This document shows positions 10,310 to 20,960 of a DNA stretch of 64,000 nucleotides, one piece after another. The stretch's first letter is position 1. Every line of letters begins with the position of its first letter. The DNA is from Arabidopsis thaliana. Its lineage: Eukaryota > Streptophyta > Magnoliopsida > Brassicales > Brassicaceae. The stretch lies in the NCBI RefSeq assembly GCF_000001735.4, contig NC_003076.8:5642001-5706000 (forward strand). Direction: 5' to 3'. Below the pieces are notes generated by a model. That model was not told the origin of the DNA, did no database searches, and was given only the letters and a program-made list of their open reading frames with translations. The position numbers and the translations under genes were made by a program.

Positions 10310-10702
10310 ATGGCTCTCGAATGGGTTGTGTTAGGTTACGCAGCAGCAGCTGAAGCGATCATGGTGATTCTCTTGACGATGCCTGGACTTGACGCTCTCC
10401 GCAAAGGATTAGTCGCTGTAACTCGTAATCTCTTGAAACCGTTTCTCTCGATAATCCCGTTTTGTCTCTTCCTTCTTATGGATATTTACTGGAAGTATGA
10501 GACTCGACCTTCTTGCGATGGTGATTCGTGTACTCCTTCTGAGCATCTTCGTCACCAGAAATCGATCATGAAGTCTCAGCGTAACGCGCTTCTGATTGCG
10601 TCGGCTCTTGTTTTCTACTGGATTTTGTACTCTGTCACGAATTTGGTTGTGAGGATTGAGCAGCTTAATCAGAGGGTTGAGAGGCTCAAGAACAAGGATT
10701 AA
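10310..10702 (+). CDS. Short BAP31-like ER membrane protein
   Basis: A single exon of 130 aa starting MALEWVVLGYAAAAEAIMV. It has three predicted membrane helices (about 5-26, 42-60 and 98-118), as in the N-terminal part of BAP29/BAP31, which act as ER chaperones and export factors. A short heptad-like tail (IEQLNQRVERLKNKD) begins a coiled coil. The family usually runs to 200-250 aa with a long cytosolic coiled coil, so this is a truncated type; the stop at 10700-10702 is clear and the following sequence looks like 3' UTR. The basic end (LKNKD) is not a perfect dilysine signal. Probably At5g17190. Confidence 0.85.
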   Translation: MALEWVVLGYAAAAEAIMVILLTMPGLDALRKGLVAVTRNLLKPFLSIIPFCLFLLMDIYWKYETRPSCDGDSCTPSEHLRHQKSIMKSQRNALLIASALVFYWILYSVTNLVVRIEQLNQRVERLKNKD

Positions 10703-11523
10703 GTAAGATCCAGCTGCTTCGTCCCTCGTCTTCCTCAGGTCCTTTAGTGTTTTCGAGTTGTTTGAATTTCGATGAAAGAGTCTCTTTACTACTTGTGCCG
10801 TTTTAGGTTTTTTCTGCGTTTGTTTTCCGATGTTTGCTCTTTGTTGAACTGGGGATTGAAGGATCTATAATACTTAAAATATATGCTTCTTATGCCTTGT
10901 TCAATGCTTGTTTGATTATCTGATCTGTTGCACGTTTGGATTTTGATTGATAAACTTGCAATAAAACTTCAAACTTGGAGCCTTGTTTGATTGTGTTCTA
11001 ATATGTTGGTTTGATAATCATGAACCAATCATTGTTCTTTTGTCAATGATTCAATCAACTTAAGGACTCCAGTTATGGATTTGATTAGTACCTCTTTTTC
11101 AGTTTTCAGTTCTTGATAGAGTAATGTAGCTAATTTACACTAGCTGCTCCATGGTTCTTAATGAACATCTTTCCCAATCTCTCTGTTACACAGTCAAAGA
11201 GCGTTTGAACCTTTCTATTCTTCTCCATAATCTCATTTTTTGCAGAGGTTAAAATCCCAACTTTGTTTTGATTCAAAGCAACCTCAGAGTTTCAGTCTTT
11301 CTTAGATGATATGACCCCAAAACCCAATTTTCTGCAGGATTTATTGCAATAGTAAAAGTAACAAACTGAAACATTTATTCAGCCAATAATAAGAACAAAT
11401 TAGACGTTTTCTACTTTAAAAAAAAAACTCGAGGAAAAACGGTTCTCTTCTAAGAAAAAAATTGAGAAGACTCCATTTTCTTTCTTGGTTCTTGAAGGAA
11501 AGGATTTCACAAGAAAGGCATAC
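10703..11523. other. Convergent 3' regions of the BAP31-like and polygalacturonase genes
   Basis: The plus-strand 3' UTR runs from 10703; several AATAAA-like signals occur on both strands. No coding frame is supported. Confidence 0.5.
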
Positions 11524-13351
11524 TTAATGTTTCAGACAATCCACTTTTGAAGCAAATAAAGACCCATGAGCATTTTTGCAGGAAGAAAACAACTTGTGAC
11601 CAAATGTCGCTGAAACCATATTCACATTGTCCATCACTATATCTGAGCATCCCAAGTCTGCATCGCAGTTCAATGTAATGTCTTGATCGCTTGCAGATGA
11701 CCCACGGATTCTAGCGTAACGCACGTCAGTCACTTTCACGCCTTTCCCATTACCAGACGGAGTCCGTTGTTTTGCTGTTAAATGACAGTTCTGATAGCTA
11801 CTAGATGACTTGCTTATTCCTCCGTTCGTACCTCCATTGTGGTAAGTCTGGTCTATGATAATAGGGTTCTCTGAGGCAACCATGTTGATATCCTCGAATG
11901 AGATTTTCCGAGCATATCCCGATCCGTTCTACAAAACATTCACGCCAACAAAAAAAAACAGATTTAGTTTGTGAAAATGCTGAATAAGACCAAGAACTAA
12001 TGATGTATAATAAAAAAAGAAGATTAATGGACAACCTGGTATGTCTTGATTCGGACACCGTTCTGTGTTTTTGTAAAAGTGCAGTTCTTTACCCTCACTT
12101 CTTCAACAGTTTCGAAATCTCCAGTTACTCCAAGACTTCCTACGCTATAATATCAAATCCATACTATAAATGATTTAGCATGTACCTTGCTGTATATTAT
12201 ATGATGATTGTTTGTGAATCTGTGATTTTAGGAATCACCTGATACCGTGACCGGGGCCACAAAAAATGCCGGTTATGTTGATATGAGAGGAACCGCTATT
12301 AATGGCGATGCAGTCATCTCCAGTGGCAATCACTGAGTCATGTATGTGGACTCCTATACAGTTCGATATGTCAATACCATCCGTGTTTGGACTATCACCG
12401 GGTGCTGTCATCCTTAAACCCCTGACCTCGATGTTCTGTGAACAACTTAGACCTACATGGTTCCGAGGGCTGTTCAAATGTCGGAGATTAGATATCCTAA
12501 GACCATTACAGTTGTTGAAGTGCATTGCCTAAGAAAAGCAAGGAAGAAAAAGAAACATCATTAATAACTGAGAATAAATATTTGATCGAAGTTCATATTT
12601 ATGGTTGTGAGGATCTTGCAAATGGACTTACGCAGGGGCGATTATTAACGTTGCCCCACCACAAAGAACCACGACCGTCGATGGTACCACCTCCGGTGAC
12701 AACAAGACCATTGATACTGTCAAAACTAATCCATGTTGTGTATCTTCCCGCATACCAAGTGTAACCCGGTGCCACAAGATTACCTCTTATCTAATGTAAA
12801 TAAATCACCAAATTATTTAAACATTGGTTCGAGTTATTGTCTACTCATAAGCTAAAATCGATCACTATTGAAATCATTCACATTAGGGCTGGATTTTCCA
12901 ATATAATTTGAAACAAGAGAAAGAGACAAGTATATATATACCGATAAGGAGATGGTCGAAGACTTGCATGGACCGATGAATGTAAGAGGCTTAAGCATGA
13001 AGGTTTTCCCTTGAGGCACAAGAATCTTTCTATTGTGTCCTCCTTTGCATACAGCTTCCCATGCTTTAAGAAAAGCCTGAAATATATTGATACACATAAC
13101 ACATACATTAAAACAAAGGTTATACATACCACTTTGATACAAATAGTGATGATTCTATAAATAAACACCTTAGTATCATCAGTCTTTCCATCGCCAATAG
13201 CTCCGAAACTAGTGACACTTATGAATCCATTGCTTCCAAATCCGTTTTTAACCTTTAGAGATTCTTCTTCTAAGCAGAAACATAATTTGTTTATTTGAAA
13301 CAAACATAACAAGACAAAGAACAACGAAGATTTCATTTTTGGACGACTCAT
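11524..13351 (-). CDS. Polygalacturonase-like pectin lyase-fold protein, GH28
   Basis: Six exons on the minus strand: 13351-13169, 13076-12942, 12790-12632, 12528-12239, 12144-12036, 11928-11524; 426 aa, all junctions in phase. A signal peptide is evident (MSRPKMKSSLFFVLLCLF...). The GH28 hallmarks are all present: NTD (207-209), GDD (D230, D231), the catalytic-loop GHG (H253) and RIK (287-289). The enzyme should hydrolyse homogalacturonan in the cell wall. The FGAIGDGKTDDT block near residue 50 is the usual N-terminal signature of plant exo/endo-polygalacturonases. Nothing suggests inactivity. Probably At5g17200. The gene is convergent to the BAP31-like gene and divergent from the DUF1218 gene. 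Confidence 0.92.
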
Positions 13352-14518
13352 ATGCTTGACGATGAGAACGAATTTCGATGATAATACGTTTTCTATCTAT
13401 ATATATCTCTAAATGTATATATAGGTTTGTATAAAGAAAGGTGGTTAATTGAAAGATATTGCGTTTGATTTTGTGTTTCTATGGTAAGAGATTATCGCTA
13501 ATCACTAATTTTGTGTGCTATAACATGGAAACTAATAATGGACTATAATTGAGATATTGAAATCTTTATAACTATGGAATATTCAAACTTATTGACGTAT
13601 TTAACAAATCGCAAACGATATATTTTTATACCGTTTTGTTTAGCGATAAGAGTGAAAGTTTACTTATATGCTTGATTCTTTCTATTGCTTACATGCTTGA
13701 TTCTAGGAATGAATTAATTATGGCTTATCTAAAGATAGAAAATAGATTCATCATTAACTTATGTCATAAGAGAGAAAGAGAGACCTATGATTGAATCATT
13801 TATATGATGAATATATCCAAGGCGGCACTAATCTTTTTTGATTCACAAGAATCTTTAGATTGATTAAACCAAAATGTAAATATGACGAAACCTCATAAGA
13901 ATTTTATCAAATATAAGTCCATCTAATTTCTTTAATTAGATAAATAGTAAATTTGAAATGAATAAAGATAAATAATTCATGGACGAATAAAATACAAATG
14001 ATAGAACAAAATTCTCATTTTCATTCTTTATATTTTTGGTCAAGAATATTGTCATTCTATTCATTTTTGAATTATAGTAAGAAACAGATAAAATGTGTTC
14101 GTCTTATAAATGATGAAACTCTTAAATAAAATAAAATCTATGTAACCAATAAGCTATTCTTATTTAGTTAAATGGAGGAAACTTTAAATAGATTAATTTT
14201 CTCTAAATAATTTCTTTGCATACCTCAGTAGCAAACCGGTCCGGTCGGATCTGAATTGAACAAATCAAACCAAAATCAGAAACCAAACCAAAACAGAGAA
14301 AATACATTTTATTGAAACTTGAAAGTACCATTACGCGTGGATCTATGTAATAAGGAGGAGAGAGTAGAGTACTTTGCCGACTAAAAGTGAGTGCGGTGTT
14401 TAATGGGTTTGTCACCAACTTTCCATTTTCTTACCAACGAAGAAGAAGCAGAAAAAAAGTAAACAAAGACTAAAAAAAAAAAGCCAGCATCTTCGGAGTT
14501 GGTGGGAGAGAGACAGAG
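13352..14518. other. Divergent spacer between polygalacturonase and DUF1218 genes
   Basis: AT-rich spacer of about 1.2 kb with no coding signal. A TATATATAG-type box for the minus-strand gene lies near 13395-13410. The right end (14430-14518) is purine-rich leader of the plus-strand gene. Confidence 0.5.
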
Positions 14519-15970
14519 ATGGAGAGGAGAAAGATTGTGATGTGTGGTGTTTTATTTCTTCTTGGTTTATTATCAGCTGTTACTGCCTTCGTCGCTGAAG
14601 CTACTCGAATCAAGGTTTCTTCTTCAGCACTTTTTAGGGTTTCTGTTTTTTAGTGAAATTTGTGGTTTTTCTCATGATCTTTGGGTTATTACAGCCACAA
14701 TGGTTTGTTGAAACTCTATCTAAAGGATTTTTGGGTTTTGTCTGCGTTTCTTTTTATGTGTCGATTTTGAAATTCATTGCCTGAAAATGCGTTTGAGATG
14801 AAAGCTTCAATCTTTGAGATGGGAGTTGAATAATAATTGGTGGGAAACTCGTTGGTTTGGGAATTTTTCAATGAAACAGTAATGGTCCCCATTCACGGTG
14901 GTTTTTGTATAGAAGAACTTGTTGATTTCAAATTTGGAAGATCTTTGAGAAGTTTAATAGTAATTTTTTTTGTAGAGAGACTGTGTGGTAAAGAGTTGTT
15001 TTCTGGTGTGTTTTGGTAATTGCATATGTATTGATATGTTTAATGTCAGATTCCAATTCAACTAAGTCTCATTCACAAGCTTTTCACAATTCACATATGT
15101 GTTTTTGGATTTATTGAACCAAAGTTATAGCCTTTCTTAATGGGGTTTATGTATTGGTCGATTCGGTTGAATCATCTTTTTTAGAATCAATTAGTCATAT
15201 AGAATTTGCAGGGTATGTAGAATCAGTTTTATTCTCTTGAACTACTCTGTCTATTAAGAAACTTTCTTGGTGTGTATTTGTGCAATGTTTCAAACTTTTT
15301 CTGAAGGTTTTGTTTTTCATTTTTATCTTAAAATCGATGCAGAGATCTCAGGTCACGGTTACCGTTTCGGATTCAATCACAAAATGCACTTATCCAAGAA
15401 GTCCAGCTTTCAATCTCGGCTTCACTTCAGCTCTCTTTCTGATGATGGCTCAGATAATAGTCAGTGTCTCAAGCGGTTGTTTCTGTTGTAGAAAAGGTCC
15501 TGCTCCTTCAAGGTCTAATTGGATTATCTCCTTAATCTGCTTTGTTGTTTCCTGGTAATTCTCATCATTTCTAATCCTTTTCTTGCTTCAAGTTTCCTAC
15601 TTATAATTTGCTTACAACTAGTGAGTGAGTGATTTCGCGTTACTATAGGTTCACTTTTGTAATAGCTTTCCTCGTGCTGCTTTCTGGAGCTGCACTCAAC
15701 GATGAACACACCGAGGAATCAATGAATGCTGGTACCTACTTTTGCTACATAGTGAAACCAGGCGTTTTCTCTACCGGTGCTGTGCTTTCGCTTGTTACTA
15801 TTGCCCTTGGGATTGTCTACTATTTATGTTTGACTTCAAATAAGCAAATTGTTGCTGCCACAACGACCCAAGGAACAGGAATAGCAATGGGGCAGCCTCA
15901 GATTCCAGAGAGAGTAGAAGATCCTGTTTTTGTTCATGAGGATACTTACATGAGAAGACAGTTCACTTAA
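14519..15970 (+). CDS. DUF1218 four-helix membrane protein
   Basis: Three exons: 14519-14614, 15343-15554, 15649-15970; 209 aa. The N-terminus MERRKIVMCGVLFLLGLLSA is a membrane helix or uncleaved signal. Three more hydrophobic segments follow, with the family's conserved cysteine pattern (KCTYPRSP, GCFCCRKG, TYFCYIVKPG). DUF1218 proteins include DEAL/VCC-type plasma-membrane proteins linked to leaf symmetry and wall biology; the molecular role of this one is unknown. The first intron is long (728 bp) and follows the only small exon. The C-terminal cytosolic tail is Gln/Thr-rich. Probably At5g17210. Confidence 0.9.
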
Positions 15971-16527
15971 AAACAGACAAAGCTTGCTTGTAAAGCACGT
16001 TAGGTTTAGTAGAAGATTTAGACAAAATGATTAACGGATATGTGTTTGATTAAGAGTATTGAAACTTTGTAATGATTGTTATTCTTGATTGAAGTAGAAA
16101 TCTTTGAGAACCCCAAAAACGTCACTTAGTTTTGTAGTTTTTTTCTCTGAATCTTTCTTATTTATTATGCAAGTCAAAAGTGGTTGTTGGGAAGAGAAGT
16201 GTTCGTCTCATTTACAACAAAAATTCGATAGCGATATATAGTAATCGAAATTTTATTCCCAAACAAGGGAACTTTGTTATTGATAGTTGGAACTAAAAGT
16301 TTGTAGAGAAATTTCAATGATACATATCCACCGTTAGAGGAACAACCACCACATGTTCTACCCAACCCTCACAACAACCAGTTTCTTCAAATCTTGAGTC
16401 TAATAAAATGCCAACACATCTACTCTCATTTCTTCTCATTTATAAACCAGTTTGATAGACAAGATATTAATAAGTGCATATAGTAAAATCTTTCTTATTC
16501 GTAACAAAGTTATTGTAAACTTATAGA
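15971..16527 (+). promoter_or_regulatory. GSTF12 upstream region with E-box and AC-like element
   Basis: A CACATG E-box at 16350-16355 and CTACCCAACC at 16358-16367 lie about 165 bp upstream of the ATG, and an ATTTATAAACC TATA-like box lies near 16438. This matches control of flavonoid genes by MYB-bHLH-WD40 complexes, but the binding is inference. Confidence 0.4.
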
Positions 16528-17322
16528 ATGGTTGTGAAACTATATGGACAGGTAACAGCAGCTTGTCCACAAAGAGTCTTGCTTTGTTTTCTCGAGAAAG
16601 GAATTGAATTTGAGATTATTCATATCGATCTTGATACATTTGAGCAAAAAAAACCAGAACATCTTCTTCGTCAGGTAAAAAAAACAAATTTCTTAAACTT
16701 AAAACATAAATATATTATAATTATTGTTTTCATGTGTAGCCATTTGGTCAAGTTCCAGCCATAGAAGATGGAGATTTCAAGCTTTTTGGTAACATCCTAA
16801 TAACAACATTTTATAAACATTCTTCTATCATTTTCTTTATAGTGTTTTGAAATTTGGCTCTTTATCTTCTAAGAATCACGAGCCATCGCGAGATACTACG
16901 CTACCAAGTTCGCGGACCAAGGCACGAACCTTTTGGGCAAGTCTCTAGAGCACCGAGCCATCGTGGACCAGTGGGCTGACGTGGAGACCTATTACTTCAA
17001 CGTTCTGGCCCAACCCCTCGTGATTAACCTAATCATCAAGCCTAGGTTAGGCGAGAAATGTGACGTCGTTTTGGTCGAGGATCTCAAAGTGAAGCTAGGA
17101 GTGGTCTTGGACATATACAATAACCGGCTTTCTTCGAACCGGTTTTTGGCTGGTGAAGAATTCACTATGGCTGATTTGACGCACATGCCGGCGATGGGGT
17201 ACTTGATGAGTATAACCGATATAAACCAGATGGTTAAGGCTCGGGGTAGTTTTAACCGGTGGTGGGAAGAGATTTCGGATAGACCGTCTTGGAAGAAGCT
17301 TATGGTGCTGGCTGGTCACTGA
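16528..17322 (+). CDS. GSTF12: GSTF12 (TRANSPARENT TESTA 19), phi-class glutathione transferase
   Basis: Three exons: 16528-16674, 16740-16788, 16874-17322; 214 aa, the length known for Arabidopsis TT19. The N-terminal thioredoxin-like half (MVVKLYGQVTAACPQRVLL, then [21 protein letters not shown]) binds glutathione; the helical C-terminal half includes AGEEFTMADLTHMP. The family position that carries the catalytic serine in other phi GSTs is Ala (about residue 11) followed by AlaCys, in line with its known work as a carrier of anthocyanins and proanthocyanidin precursors to the vacuole rather than as a conjugating enzyme. It is convergent to PSY, with 516 bp between the stop codons. Confidence 0.97.
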
Positions 17323-17838
17323 ATTAGCTCCAATTTATGATGATCTGAAGAACCAAATAAGCTTTATAGTTTCTGTTTTATGTTTGTGTTGTTTTGTACG
17401 TTTCAGTAATAAATTCAATATACTTTTAAGATTCATGTCAATGCTAAGACCATAGTTCTCTATTCTTAAGTTTTTACTCTATTTTTGAGTGAGATATAAA
17501 ATGGGGTTAAAATAGAAGTGGAGTTTTTACATAGTATACAAGGTTACTCACTTGTACTATTATTCGAATATAAGAAGAACTTCTTTCTGTATGTATATCA
17601 CAAGATTATTTCATCAACCAAAAATTGTATATCCCCTCATTAGGCCAAGAGAACTATAACTAAAATAAAATTAAAAAAAAAAATACTTTTTTACATTCAG
17701 AAAGATAATGTAACATTATAAGAATTTGCTTCCCCATTAATATGTATATATTAGTTAACATAATAAATTCGAGCCTAAGTTTTTTCTTAATCACAAAAAG
17801 CGCTCTTAGGTTGTTTTTGTTCCACTTTCCTCTCGCTC
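17323..17838. other. Convergent 3' regions of GSTF12 and PSY
   Basis: AATAAA at about 17408 fits polyadenylation of GSTF12. The rest is AT-rich without other signals. Confidence 0.5.
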
Positions 17839-20087
17839 TCATATCGATAGTCTTGAACTTGAAGTCTTTAGTACTGATTTAGCATAAGCCAATGGCAAAG
17901 CTGCAATTTTCTTGACTTTCCCCACATAAGCTCTCTTAGTAAAATTGTTGTAATCATTCGCTTCAATCTCGTCCAGTATTCTCCTGTACAATAGCAATGA
18001 AGCCCATACCTGAAACATTGCAGCCAAGTCCTCGGGGTTAAAATCGATCCAAAAGAAATAAGTAAACGGTAAACTTGCGGCTGAAGAGTGTTTTAGAGAC
18101 ACTTACAGGCCATCTGCTAGCGGCACTGAGCTCGGTGACGCCTTTCTCAGCTTCGTCGAAGAACATTCTTGCTCGTTTAAGCTGCATTTTCATGAAGTTT
18201 CTCCATTTATCAGTTACTTTTCCGGCGAATATGTCTTCATCTGAAAGACCAGCCTGAGCCAATTCATCCTGAGGCAGATAAACCCTTCCTCTTCTCGCAC
18301 TGATAGTGAGAACAAAACCAATTTAAGAGAGATATGTGAATCAAGAAACCGGTTTAAAAGAAGCATGTGAAATCAAGAAACCGGTTTAAGTGAGATATGT
18401 GAAATCAAGAAACCAAAGCTCTATTTAAAATATATAAAAAGACTCACTCTTCGCCTACGTCTCTGAGTATGTTAGTAAGCTGATTGGCTATACCAAGGGC
18501 CAAGGCAGCGTTGTAAACACTTTCGGTTGTTGCTTTCGACTTAGGATCGATTCCCATAACCGGAACGCTCATCAATCCGACGGTTCCAGCGACGTAGTAG
18601 CAGTAAAGGTATAGATCATCGAAGTTCTGGTATCTCGATTTCTTCAAGTCCATTCTCATTCCTTCGATCATGTCTCGAAATGGCTGCAACATAAATAAAC
18701 ATTAGACCAAAGTTTTATAAGGTTTATTGCAATGGACTGAATGCAACTCTTAACTCATGTAATGAAATGAGGAAGTAAGATAAGACAGAGCAAGGCTGAC
18801 CTGAATATCGACCGGGTATCTAGCAACTGTATCAGCGAGAGCAGCATCAAGCATATCGAAAGGACGACCACGGAAAAGATCTTCTAACCTTGCTTCCCAT
18901 CTATCTAAAGCCATGGGAGTTATATGTGAAGCATTTGGCCCATCCACAAGTTCATCAGTTCTTCTACACCAAACTGCACAAAAGACAGAGTAAAACTATC
19001 AAATTCAAACCAATCAAACATATAAGAAAACAACTTTAAAATTCCCCATATGCTTTGGATACTAGTATGTCCTAGACAGGGGGTCATTAGAGTAAAATCT
19101 CCAGAGTTTAAGACCATTGGGCCAAAAAAGCCCATTAAAAACCCATATTAGTAACTTTTTTTTTTTTGGACAAACCCATATTAGTAACTAAGCTAGTCTT
19201 TTTGGGTCTTTATTCTTTATCTTCAAAGGGTGCAAATTTGGATGCTTGGTGTTCATGGACTTATCTTAGACACAAGGTAACCACACAAACTAACTAGAGA
19301 CCTATCTTTCTACATGAGTGTAAGATTCAAGGAATCTATTTCAGCTTCAACTTCTCTTGTTAAGACAACTTAACTAGATACTAACCAAGAGCCACAATAG
19401 ATTGTTTGTAGAAATCTACTTTGAGCATCACTTTATCCTACAATTATAATCAATGTTGACAATGCAAATATTCTAAAACAGCTCTTCAACCATTGGTTTT
19501 GTGCAGTAACTTACCGTAGATTGCCCAAATCGCCTTTCGCCTTTCGGGTGTCATAAGCAAAGTTCCTGCAACACAAACATTAGAACTCAGAACACCACTC
19601 TACATTACACCAAAGCCAAAGAAGAGTTAAAAAGATCCATACCAAGATAAAACGTCTTAGCATATTCAGCGCAAACTTCACCGCATCGATCATAAGCTTC
19701 ACCCAACAAACTCAAACTCCCAGGAAGAACAACATCTTGTGGTTTCTTCACATCAAGGTCATAAGAAGAAGACCTTAGCTGTTTGTTCACCAAAGCAGCT
19801 TGTTTCAACACAACATTGTAAACCTTCTCTTCAGATGAAAGAGCTATCTCTCCAGAAGGACTTGCTACTAAGCTTGAAGACACAACACCAATTCTTCTAC
19901 TTCGGTTCCTTACAAAAGAAGAACTCCAAGTTGGTATCTGCTTCTTCTTACCTTTGTTTAGTCTCTGATTCTGACAAGGAGAGAACAGTCTAGAAGATTC
20001 TAGAACCCTTACCAACCCACAATTGTTCATTGGGTCTGGATTTAGAGAAGAAGTAGCAACCCATAACACTGCTACAGAAGAAGACAT
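17839..20087 (-). CDS. PSY: Phytoene synthase, first committed carotenoid enzyme
   Basis: Six coding exons: 20087-19643, 19565-19515, 18973-18801, 18683-18448, 18299-18107, 18009-17839; 422 aa, equal to Arabidopsis PSY. Residues 1 to about 70 are Ser- and basic-rich, a plastid transit peptide. The two Asp-rich motifs that bind the diphosphates of geranylgeranyl-PP through magnesium are intact: DELVD at 172-176 and DVGED at 298-302 (the second split by intron 4). [12 protein letters not shown] and RWPV also match the family. The enzyme condenses two GGPP to phytoene at plastid membranes. The leader upstream of 20087 very likely contains one or more introns (20.1-20.9 kb); splicing in this leader is known to alter PSY translation. 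Confidence 0.97.
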
Positions 20088-20960
20088 ACTCAAGTTCTTG
20101 AGCGCGTGAGAGAAAAATCTCAACTTTTTTAGTTTTCTTCTGTTGACTCTGTTTCTTCTACAGTTAGAAGAATCAAACTCCCAACTTTTTTTCAGTGAAA
20201 CCCAGAATTGGATCAAACTGGTAAAAGACTAAAGCTTTCCTGCAAATTGAATACAAAAACAAGTAGATTAGGAATCGAGATCTCTAAATCTGTATATAAA
20301 GCCAAATTTAAGCGAGATGAGAAACTCAATTTCTTCAAGCAAGTAAAATAGCGAAGAGACACAAACATAAAGAGGAAGATCTTCAAAAGCAAATGAAGAA
20401 CATGAAAAGAGAAAAAACAAGTAAATCCTCTAATCGTATTGGCTAAATACTCAACTGGGTTCAACTATTTTCCACTCGAAAACAAATTAGATTATGTATC
20501 GTTGTGTTACATCAACATTAGGTATAAGAGCCCAAAAGTATCAAAACAGTGAACCACATGGCAGATGAAGCTTAACCAAACGAGCGAAAATGAGTGATGG
20601 ACACAAAAGCCTACCTTTCTCTCTGTAAGAACAATAGATACTGCGACAAAACTTTGAAGAAGAAGGAGAAGGAGGAGGAGATTGTCAAACACTAAATTAA
20701 TCAAAAGGAAGAGCAAAAGGTTTGACCCATTAATGTGAGAAGATCCTCAAGAAGTTATATTGCAACGCTTACTGTAATATATGTACACAGACAACACAAG
20801 TAGATGATGCTGTCTCTTCCTCTATCGTAAAAAATTCTCACCCACTCAAATTTTCTTCCTTCTTTGTCTTTTTTTTTTTTTTTTGCTGGGTTTTAATGAG
20901 AATCTTGCCAGTATAAATACAAAAGTCGTTATTTTTATTTTTTGGGTCTATATAGTTTTT
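20088..20960 (-). promoter_or_regulatory. PSY leader and core promoter
   Basis: On the minus strand a CTATATAG box lies at about 20947-20955, which would place the transcript start near 20.9 kb and give an 800-bp leader region. Pyrimidine-rich stretches and several possible splice sites are present; I could not fix the leader introns from sequence alone. Confidence 0.4.

Noticed and set aside
12302-12764. Two plus-strand frames across the polygalacturonase gene
   Set aside because: They are antisense to exons with intact GH28 motifs and carry no domain.
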